Shown in pieces: positions 56,415-64,000 of a stretch of DNA of 64,000 nt. A program made the translations under genes and the position numbers. Within the stretch, counting starts at the first letter, position 1; each line of letters starts with the position of its first letter. The notes under the pieces are model-generated. The model was given only the letters and a program-made list of their open reading frames with translations. It did no database searches and was not told where the DNA came from. This DNA is from Liolophura sinensis (taxonomy: Eukaryota > Mollusca > Polyplacophora > Chitonida > Chitonidae): positions 17,227,485-17,291,484 of the forward strand of contig NC_088296.1 of NCBI RefSeq assembly GCF_032854445.1. The letters run 5' to 3'.

Positions 56415-59400
56415 TAGTTCCTCGATGAGGACGTCCATCCAAGCCCATCCTGCGGGCGCCGCATCTCTATGGCCGTAAGTCATGGTGTGGACACCATCTT
56501 CGGCGATCCAGCGCTTACTATCGAAGGGTGACAGTGAGACCTTATGGAGGTGCAGTCCGTAGATATGGTGGCGCTCTGATCGCAGCACGTCCATACCGTG
56601 ACGGAAGATCTTCTTCTCTTTGTACTGCTTATGGCGGATGTACTTTTCCACAACACCCTTTTTCACGCCCTTGGCCTTCTTTATGTTGGCTCCGCCTGCC
56701 TCCAGAATGGAGTACATCATGGGACGATGACCTGTGTATTCGGCGATCGGCCGCCCCGTGCACTCGTCCTTCATTTTCCCCAAGACCTTCATATTTGCTA
56801 CCCTGTGCAGGGGGTGGTCTTGTGGGTAATCTGAGGTGTCCTTCAGGTTTGCATTCCCAGCTATATCCCTATAAACATCATCAGTCTGAATCTCGTGTAT
56901 CAGACTATCCGCGTCAGTGTAGAGGAGCTGGCAGCGCTCTCCGTACTGGGCCTTCATGTGGTTGTAGTAGAAGTCGTACATCAGGTGCTTTGAGAGATCT
57001 AGAATGCTCATGCCCACGTAGATAGGTCGGTTTAGGACTAGACGGGTCTTGTGCATCTGAATCGCTGCGAGGTCATCATCAAATATGTTTGCCCGTGCGA
57101 AGCTCGGGCTGGCTATCAAGCGTCGGAGCTTGTCGTCTTCTCCAAAGCGTACCAGCTTGACGTCCACATGCTTCCGAAGGTTCTCCATGGTTTTTCCGAA
57201 GACCGAGTTGTTAATTAGCTTGTACAGGTCCAGCTTTTCGACCTCGGTAGGCGCTTTCTTGCCGAGAAGGCCGTGCTGATAGTCTGACATCCACTCTTTC
57301 TGGACCACCAGACGATTCGGGGCTAATGGGTAGCCGTTATGTGCGTTATGTAGGTCGGCCGGATACTCTAGGTCGACGTCGAGGATGTAACCAGAAGGAC
57401 TGTCGTGGGGGTGGGAGGCAATCGTTTTACAGAGACGCTGCGCGTCACCTAACCACTGAAAGCCGCCCGTTGGAAGAAACAGACTCATAGCCCAGCCATA
57501 TAGATTATTGGCGTCTAGGCACTGGATGTAGCTGTTTGGACTTTCGGGGTTGTATCCCTCCACCTGTGGATTATTGTCTTTGGCGTATCGCTTACTTACC
57601 ATGGAGATACCTCCTTGCAACCCCTTCTCAATGAAGAGATGTTGGTCATAGTCCGTCAACAGCTCCAGCTCTACCCTGGTCTTCTTGAACAGCGCATCCC
57701 ACGAGAGACCTGGGCTCGTGAAGTAGTGAGCTGGGTCCAATCCATACTGCTGTAAGCAAATCTTCCGGAAGGCCTCAAACACATCAGCCAACAGGAGCAC
57801 GTCTGTGCGGCAGTAAATGTCTGTATAGTCTCCCAGATTGGTGCAGTCAAATGCCTTCCATAATTGTTTCGCATGGATGTAGTCCTCATCGCTAATGCCT
57901 CCGACTTTGATCTTACTGTAGAAAGCCTCTTTAGGTGGGAGGCTGGACTCGTCGAAGCGCTCCCAGGAGTCCATATACGCATAGGGGTAGACGCCCTTGC
58001 GCATGAATAACTTACGTTTTTCTTCGGCAGGCTCATACAGGGCTGTGATGTGGAAAGCCTCAGGTTTGTTGGCCTCTACCAGATTGTCAAGGGAAGCCGG
58101 TAAGAATTGAACGCTGTCGATGAAGCGGAGCTGCCCCAGCGAGAAGGAGATGTACTTTTCCGTGTTGTTGGGGATGCAGGAGATGCGGCCCTCCACCTTA
58201 CTTATGGCTTGCATCAGGAGGTGCCCGTCGTAGCCCCGTAGGTTGTGGAAGACTACTGGTATGGCTGTCTTTGGGCCCAGCCGCAACTTTAGGTTGCATG
58301 CGTTATGGGCCGCGCCTCTGTACTTGCCGGTGATATGGCAGTGATCGCACACAGAATAGGCGCCTAGAGGCTTCTCACACACGTGACAGGTTGTGGCATT
58401 GTCCTGGGCCTACCAGTCCTGAGGAGTCGTCCTCATGGCTATAGGGTTAGCTAGAACAACTTTGATTTCCCGCTCCTCCTGTTGGAGAGCTCTGAGGAAG
58501 TGTTCCGTCGCGTTAGGGCCTATGTATTCCACGGGGTGTTTTGTGTGGCCGTCACACCGCACCACAACATAGGAGTAACTACATGGCTCGTGGTGCTGAG
58601 TCTTTTGAGTGCTGCTCTCTGTAGGTGACGGCGGCGGGCCTTCAACATTTTTGGTCAGAGCCTCAAAGTCGGCATATATGATGAACGGAGCCGGTAGCTG
58701 TTTGTGGTGGTTCTGAAAGGTGAACTTGTTTTCCGCCTCCTGGGGCATTTCCACCCTCACCGCCGTCTAGCCAATCCCTCGATGGCGAGGTCGTTCTTTT
58801 CCTCCACTTTAGGGATCAGAGAGACGGCGTGGGGGCGTCGATCCCACTAAAGTCAAGACCATCATTGGTGGATACTTTTGTTGGTCTCTGAGGGTCCCGG
58901 GCGGCTGGAAATAAGGCAAACCAAAGTGCCCATCGGAGGCAGTCGTCGTCTTTGGTCTTCACATTGATGACTGCTTTCTTGTTACTCACAGCTGCAGGTA
59001 GGGGGATGTAGGACCCGCCTCTCAGCGGCTGATACCTAGCAATGTCAAACCAGAGTGTTTGCACACTATTGACAACCCACCCTGACCCTCGCTGTGTCCA
59101 TTTTTCCAGCACCTCCTGGTGGTGGGGAAGGCCTTATCTAGAGCCCCGTCAATGTCACCAGCCTCTAAGAGGGCCTCCTGTTTGCTGTGGAGTACTGGGC
59201 TGGTATACTCTTCACTGCCATCGGCGATGTCCTTTCGGAACTGAACCCTGAGGCCTAGTTGGAACTTAACCCCGTTGAGTGTCAGGATCTCTTCTTCTAA
59301 CTTCTGGCGAATAATGGCTCGAATTTCTTCTAAGAAGGCTACTGGGTCCGTCCAAACGCCTTCGGGTACGCCCATCTGCCAGGCCCGGAGGAGATTCCTT

Positions 59401-59495
59401 ATGGCCCGGCCGGTGTTAATGAATTCTAGTTTCTTTTCACCCTGTATTCCGCCTAGCAATTCATCCAACTCCTCGTTACTGAGGGTTCTTGACAT
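56403..59495 (-). pseudogene. Polinton protein-primed family B DNA polymerase, broken and internally deleted
   Basis: Would copy the element by protein priming. The frame from 58760 to 56403 has a single in-frame TAG at about 58408-58410. Motifs: Exo I IIYADFEAL (upstream of the TAG); an endonuclease-VII-like Cys/His cluster (CHVCEKPL, CDHCHITGKYRGAAHNACN); Exo II VFHNLRGYDG; Exo III YTDIYCRTDVLLLAD; Pol A CLDANNLYGW; Pol B KLINNSVFGKTMEN; Pol C LLYTDADSL. About 50 residues normally present between A and B, by my knowledge of the family, are missing at about 57233 (EKL next to DLYKL). The N-terminal region lies at 59495-59110 and, after a shift, 59112-58816; a further loss appears near 58765-58830 before Exo I. 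The 3' end overlaps the integrase end by 12 bp (convergent). Confidence 0.9.
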
Positions 59496-60090
59496 CTTGC
59501 TTCAACTCCTCGTTACTTCGGGAGTTCTTGCTGTCTTGCAGCCGCTTCCACTCAGCCACAGCCATTTTATGCCTGTCGAGGATCCCCTGCAATTCTTCCA
59601 AGGCATTGCGGGACCGTGGGTACTTGGGCCGCACACCTAGGAGCGTCTCAAACTCCTCCTGTAGTGCTCGCGCTTTTTGATGGTGCCTCATTGTACGCGC
59701 CTTTGTACAATATCTGCGTGTGCCTAGGGGTGATGTTTCTCTAATTGTAAATTTCGATAGCCGCCAGCCGGTTGAACTCGTCCAAGAAAGCCTTGCGCCT
59801 CTGCCGCCTTTCACGCATCTGGACATTATGATATCCACAGGCCATGCAAAGCGGAAGTCGGTTTTTAACGCCCCGGCCACAGCTAATACATGGCTGGGTG
59901 CCAGGACCCATCCGGAGACGGTGTAGGTGAAAGCTGCAGTGCTCCCCCAGACAACTCTTCCCACAGAGCTCTGTGGCACCGATGAGAAGCCACTGGCATT
60001 TATTGTGACCCTTTGGCATGTTGCTGCCTTGCAGTTTCTTTTCACCTAGTGCTTCATCCTCGTTACTAGTTGAGTTCTTGTTGTCTTGCA
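59471..60090 (+). repeat. Three 30-33 bp direct repeats at Polinton gene joints
   Basis: cctcgttact plus a variable link plus gttcttg plus a short link plus tcttgc occurs at 59471-59500, 59508-59540 and 60058-60090. Two lie at the join of the 71-aa gene and the polymerase gene, one at the join of the two zinc-ribbon copies. Confidence 0.6.
59476..59691 (-). CDS. Polinton 71-aa charged protein
   Basis: MRHHQKARALQEEFETLLGV then a basic helical region ending NSRSNEELKQDVKNP. The ATG is at 59691. A longer open frame upstream (to 60045) reads through the neighbouring gene and is a shadow. Ends 20 bp into the polymerase N-terminal ORF. Function unknown; the Glu/Lys-rich helix could be a small DNA- or protein-binding piece, which is speculation. 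Confidence 0.5.
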   Translation of the reverse strand: MRHHQKARALQEEFETLLGVRPKYPRSRNALEELQGILDRHKMAVAEWKRLQDSKNSRSNEELKQDVKNPQ

Positions 60091-60361
60091 GAATTTCGAT
60101 AGCCGCCGGCCGTTTGATCTCGTCCAAGAAAGCCTTGCGCCTCTGCCGCGTTTCACACATCAGAACATTATGATATCCACTGGCCATGCAAAGCCGAAGT
60201 CGGGTTTTAACGCCCCGGCCACAGCTAATACATGGCTGGGTGCCAGGACCCTTCCGTAGACGGTCTAGGTGAACCCCGCAGTACTCCCCCAGACAACTCT
60301 TACCACAGAGCTCTGCAGTACCGATGAGAAGCCACCGGCAATTATTGTAACCCCTTGGCAT
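59741..60361 (-). CDS. Polinton Cys-rich zinc-ribbon protein with internal duplication
   Basis: Two tandem copies of an approximately 93-residue Cys/His domain, 342 bp apart at DNA level: LCGKSCLGEYC, then ISCGRGVK and (R/P)LCMA(S/C)GYHN, then RRKAFLDE and AAIEI. Four cysteines in each C-x2-C...C-x2-C pair form a zinc-ribbon pattern, but the N-terminal copy has Ser in place of the fourth Cys (CMASGYHN), suggesting relaxation after duplication. The likely start is MPRGYNN at 60361 rather than the open-frame start at 60403. The duplication is open throughout. Possible DNA-binding or regulatory role (inference). Confidence 0.6.
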   Translation of the reverse strand: MPRGYNNCRWLLIGTAELCGKSCLGEYCGVHLDRLRKGPGTQPCISCGRGVKTRLRLCMASGYHNVLMCETRQRRKAFLDEIKRPAAIEILQDNKNSTSNEDEALGEKKLQGSNMPKGHNKCQWLLIGATELCGKSCLGEHCSFHLHRLRMGPGTQPCISCGRGVKNRLPLCMACGYHNVQMRERRQRRKAFLDEFNRLAAIEIYN

Positions 60362-60410
60362 GTTGTTGTATACACGATAAGTGTAGAAGTATACCTGGTG
60401 CAATGTGTAT

Positions 60411-60699
60411 GTCTAACAGAACCCCAGAATGTTAATGTTATAACATAAGAAAATAGGCAACACGTGTTACGTTTCGGAAGTCAGGCTTGTTTTAAGATTT
60501 ACGCTGTCTGTTGTCCATAGCATGGCTTCCCTCAAAAATTTTGGGTTAACCATTCTCAAGTTAACACCCGTGTACAGTCCCCCCCCCCCCTCCCCCTTTA
60601 AATCTCCTGTCGGGACTGTTCATCTATACGTGCATTATTTCAATATATCAGCCACGGTCCCAGTATATGAATACATACTTAATGACTCTTCGCCGACAT
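60411..60699. other. Right flank of the Polinton, border unclear
   Basis: AT-rich; a 12-base poly-C followed by tccccc at 60579-60596. No inverted copy of the left terminal repeat is seen. Confidence 0.4.
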
Positions 60700-60960
60700 G
60701 GGAACTCCGTGGTTCAGTTGGTTAGTGCGCTAGCGCAGCGTAATGACCCAAGACTCTCTCACCCCCAATGCGGTTGCAAGTCCAACTCGTGCTGGGTTCT
60801 TCTCCGGCCGTAGGTGGGAAGGTCTTCCAACAACCTGCGGATGGTCGTGGGTTTCCCGCGGGTTCTGCCCAGTTTCCTTCAACCGTAATGCTGGCGGCCG
60901 TCGTATCAGTGAAATATTCGGCGTAAAACGCCGGTGAAATCTTCGTCGTCGTACCTGTAT
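60700..60960 (+). mobile_element. Common SINE, near full length
   Basis: The tRNA head ggaactccgtggttcagttg, gttagtgcgctagcgcagcg is followed by ttgcaagtccaactcgtgct, the body (ggtgggaaggtcttccaaca, cctgcggatggtcgtgggtt) and the 3' block, which lacks the ttcttgagta part. No A-rich tail is obvious. Confidence 0.8.
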
Positions 60961-61138
60961 GGCTGAAAAAATTTCATTACAACGTAAAAACCCAGGCATG
61001 CATACATCCATCGTAGCATTTCGGCATGAATTTATGTTTGGATTATGGTTTGGACAACCCAAGAAATTTAGGACAAACATCTGTAAAATAACATTTTCAT
61101 AACCAACAATTTGTTTATTTTCTGAACGACTGAATTAC

Positions 61139-61320
61139 CTTGACATTTTATCGTAACGCATATTTTTCTCTTCGATCTTCTCAACTTCAATTTTAGTCAA
61201 AACGCCTTCTTGAATTAGGTAATCACGGATATCACCAAAGCCACCATTGCCTCTCAAGACACAACGATTTTGGTCGATTAACCTTTTGGACATTTGTGAA
61301 AAGACATCATTGAACTCATC
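61139..61320 (-). CDS. First half of a CARD domain (exon)
   Basis: Between acceptor tttttggcag (AG at 61322-61321) and donor caag/gtaatt (GT from 61138) the 182-nt exon is fully open: DEFNDVFSQMSKRLIDQNRC, VLRGNGGFGDIRDYLIQEGV, LTKIEVEKIEEKNMRYDKMS. The pattern of helices, the RDYLIQEGVLT segment and KIEEKNMRYDKM match CARD helices 1-4. It ends with two bases of a split codon; the exon at 24799-24991 begins with the third base and CARD helices 4-6. The upstream (N-terminal) exon and promoter lie outside what I can assign. It could instead belong to a separate CARD gene whose other half is elsewhere. Confidence 0.65.
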
Positions 61321-61689
61321 CTGCCAAAAATATTGTCGACATAGTCATACATGTAATTTGCCGGAAATCAGCTGACAAATGCGTGCATTACACGAGGAGT
61401 TTGTGAGTTACTTGCCAAAGGTCAGACGTTTTCAACAGTGAAAACCTTTTGCAGGTGAACTACAATAAGAAATTACAATGTGATACCCCAACACATTACC
61501 ATCTTTTTGTGCTTCTCGAACAACTGAGCGGACCACTGCATTCAGCCCACGGAATAGATAACTACACATCCATTTTGATTGTCAAATCACTCTATGGTCC
61601 ACAACTATATCCAACAACTGGTGGATCACCAGTTCTTTGCCCCTTGAGTCACTGCAATGGCCAGTAGATCTCACACAATTTTATGGTTC

Positions 61690-62890
61690 ACTCTCTGCTT
61701 GTGATTAACAACCAGCTGTCCATATGTCTCACTATCTCCTTGTGATTCACAACCAACCGTTTGCATGGCTCACTATCACCTTGTGATTCACAACCAACTG
61801 TTTACATGGCTCACTCTCTGCTTGTGATTCACAACCAACCGTTTACATGGCTCACTCTCTGCTTGTGATTCACAACCAACCGTTTACATGTCTCACTATC
61901 TCCTTGTGATTCACAACCAACCGTTTACATGGCTGACTCTCTGCTTGTGATTCACAACCAACTGTCCATATGTCTCACTCTCTGCTCCTGATTCACGACC
62001 AATTGTCCATATGGCTCACTATCTGGTGGTGATTCACAACCAATCGTTCACATCACCCACAATCTGCTTGCGATTCACAACAAACCGTTCAGATGGATGA
62101 CTATCTGTTTGTGATTCACAACCAACTCTCCATATAGATCACTATCTGCTTGTGATTCACAACCAACTGTCCATATGGCTCACTATCTGCTTTTGATTCA
62201 TAGCCAGCTGTGAATATGACTCATTATCTACTCGTGATTAACATGCATCTGTCCTTATGGATCACTCTGTGCTTGTGATTCAAAACGATCTATCCATATC
62301 GATGACTATTTGCTTGTGATTTACAACCAGATCTCCATGTGGCTCACTATCTTTAGGATTCACAACTGTTCATATGGCTCACTCTCTGTTTGTGATTCAC
62401 AACTAATTGTCCATATGGATCACTATCTGCTTGTGATTCACAACAAACTTTCCATTTGTATGACTATCTGTTTGTGATTCACAACCAACTGTCCATATGG
62501 ATCCCTTATCTCCCTTTGATTCACAAAAAACTGTCCATATGGGTCCACTATCTGCTCCTGATTCACAACCAACTGTCCCTATGGATGACCATCTGCTTAT
62601 GATTTATAGCTAACTGCTCATATGGCCCACTATCTGCTTGTAATTCACAACGAACTATCCATATGGCTCACTGCCTGCTTGTGATTCACAACGAACTATC
62701 CATATGGGTCCATTATCTGCTTGTGATTTACAATCAACTCTCCATGTAGCTCACTATCTTCTTGTGATTCAAAGCCAACTGTCCATATGGATGACTATCT
62801 GCTTGTGATTCACAACCAACTGTCAATATGGATCAGTATCTGCTTGTTATTCACAACCTACCGTCCATATGGATAGCGCGCTTTTTGTTT
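61690..62890. repeat. 41-bp minisatellite, about 29 diverged units
   Basis: Units of about 41 bp on the pattern cttgtgattcacaaccaact, gtccatatggctcactatctg. The first units (61690-61970) are nearly identical in the form accgtttacatggctcactc; later ones diverge and mostly read actgtccatatggat. Isolated remnants occur at 63165 and 63440. Adjacent to the CARD exon upstream side. Confidence 0.9.
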
Positions 62891-63244
62891 CATTATCAGG
62901 TCACTCCATGGGCCCAACACCTGGCAGTACCGCAAAGCATTTTGTCGCCCACTATCTGACTAAATGTCCTTAGGTTCCAATGAATATCTCCTTGCCGGAC
63001 TGTCATGACTATGATCAGACTGCAATCTCTTGTCAATCTGTGGTTCACTGCTTGTCTATCTCTATTATACCACTGTATAATCCACTGCCTCTAGATGATA
63101 ATGAATCCCGCACGATTGGTCTCATCGCCCGTATGTGAATATCAAACAACTGAAACAACTGACCTCTTATCTGTTTGTGATATGCAAACCACTGCCTGCC
63201 CCATGATCTGTTCGACATTCTCAGAATACACTGCAGTCGCTGGG

Positions 63245-63400
63245 AGTTCAAGTGCAGCCTATGCAGGATTCCCCTACGGTTATGTGGGAATATCCTCTCA
63301 CCATAATCTGACGGTCTTCTTAAGTATGGCGTAAAATAATGTGGACGCCGTTGCATGAGTGAATTCTTATTGAACACGGCGATAAAAGCCAATCAGAGAC
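63245..63400 (+). mobile_element. Diverged SINE fragment
   Basis: gttcaagtgcagcctatgca, ttatgtgggaatatcctctc, accataatctgacggtc and cttaagtatggcgtaaaata, with a partial second 3' block (gtggacgccgttgcatgagt, gaacacggcgataaaagcca), suggesting two nested or duplicated 3' ends. Confidence 0.55.
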
Positions 63401-63624
63401 TAAATTCTTATAATACAGGACGATTATTTACCTTCTTGTGACGCTCAAACCACTGCTGTCCTGAAATGTGGACCTCACTTTCATCATTACCCTTCGGAAA
63501 CTTTGCTCTTGTTTCTACAAAATGTAAATATCAGGATAGTTTTATGCTATATTATATTATAAAGATATTTATTTATATATGTTTTTCGACAAGACAACAG
63601 TACAAGCATTTATCTGTTCGGTTT

Positions 63625-63725
63625 CTTCCCATCATATTGCTGGCCGCCGACGTAAAGGTGAAATATTTTTGACTACGGATTTTGGATTTTAAAAACATCA
63701 ATCCAATCATAACTGAATGAATAAA
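63625..63725 (+). mobile_element. Diverged SINE 3' fragment
   Basis: cttcccatcatattgctggc, cgccgacgtaaaggtg and caatccaatcataactgaat with a short A-rich end. The rest of the window to 64000 shows nothing recognisable. Confidence 0.55.
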
Positions 63726-64000
63726 AAGAAGCATGTTCAACTACTCGAATAATCTGCTTTTGCATTATTATTTTTTAACATACTTCAAATTGTCATTGAT
63801 TAAAATGAGGTGAAAAGCTTTCGGTCGTATTGAATCTGTTACCAATGAACGCGAAATGGAGCCTGCCATCAGGTTCGTCTGGACCCCTTTTACCGAGCTT
63901 ACTAGGGCCAGGAACACTGCCAGCTTCTGGCTGAAATGACAAAAGGATACGAGAATCTGACCTTCCGGTAGGTCATAAATCCAACATGTATTTGAGACCT

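Larger units (their letters stand above)
47400..60410. mobile_element. Polinton/Maverick virus-like DNA transposon, degraded
   Basis: About 13 kb of GC-richer DNA carrying the Polinton hallmark set: retroviral-type integrase (55388-56414), protein-primed family B polymerase (56403-59495), packaging ATPase (52886-53502), double jelly-roll capsid protein (51631-52914) and penton-like protein (about 49900-50490), plus several Polinton-associated small ORFs. The left end shows terminal GC-rich repeats (47409-47570); the right border lies after 60361 and no matching inverted repeat was found, so that end is probably truncated. Canonical elements are usually 15-20 kb, consistent with internal losses seen in the polymerase and ORF-gamma. 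No cysteine protease gene was recognised. Most long genes are frameshifted, so this copy is unlikely to be autonomous. Confidence 0.92.

Noticed and set aside
56528-57025. 165-codon plus-strand ORF and similar frames at 49553-50005 and 51088-51348
   Set aside because: Shadows of the minus-strand polymerase and other Polinton genes, where recognisable motifs lie in the other strand.
59692-60045. N-terminal extension of the 71-aa Polinton ORF
   Set aside because: This part reads the zinc-ribbon gene in another frame; the ATG at 59691 gives a coherent small protein.
60400-60700. Right terminal inverted repeat of the Polinton
   Set aside because: I looked for the inverse of the 47410 repeat (ggtgcgccagaacc) and for its gggccc blocks and did not find them, so no right terminus is claimed.

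Overview
The window reads as nuclear DNA of an invertebrate animal, most likely a mollusc or another lophotrochozoan. The evidence is AT-rich, intron-bearing host genes with GT-AG borders, at least seventeen copies of a tRNA-derived SINE with a conserved central/3' domain (a type I associate with molluscan genomes; name not checked), five unrelated tandem-repeat arrays, and a NACHT ATPase plus CARD exons of the kind expanded in molluscan innate immunity. The species cannot be named from sequence alone.

Layout. 1-15.6 kb is gene-poor and filled with minisatellites (48-bp units; 42/84-bp units in a 505-bp higher-order repeat; 63-bp units in a 190-bp higher-order repeat) and SINEs. 16.6-18.4 kb (minus) is a NACHT NTPase gene with one frame break. 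20.6-24.0 kb is a simple-repeat block, first a 346-bp duplication and then about 19 copies of a 98-bp unit. 24.8-25.0 kb (minus) is an exon coding the second half of a CARD; the first half of a CARD, with exactly matching splice phase, lies at 61.14-61.32 kb on the same strand. 25.6-26.95 kb is a truncated end of a Polinton/Maverick element abutting a SINE. 32.8-43.4 kb (minus) holds an eight-exon gene I could assemble by splice-site phase: signal peptide, three EGF-like/EB-like modules, Ser/Thr stalk, one membrane helix and a tail with several Tyr-x-Asn motifs (about 358 residues). It carries decayed duplicate exons inside its introns.

47.4-60.4 kb is a nearly complete but broken Polinton/Maverick (virus-like DNA transposon). 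Its genes include a D,D(35)E integrase, a protein-primed family B DNA polymerase, an FtsK/HerA-type packaging ATPase, a double jelly-roll major capsid protein, a penton-like minor capsid protein, small membrane proteins and zinc-ribbon proteins. GC content is clearly higher than in the flanks. Most large genes carry frameshifts, several exactly at poly-G/poly-C runs, while four small ORFs are still open. 61.7-62.9 kb is a 41-bp minisatellite.

How it fits together. If the two CARD halves are one gene, both the receptor gene and the Polinton sit inside its roughly 36-kb intron. An internal consensus donor in the second CARD exon also leaves open a CARD-NACHT (NLR-like) transcript that continues toward the NACHT exons at 18.4 kb. 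Splice models were made by eye from consensus sites and phase, with no transcript evidence.
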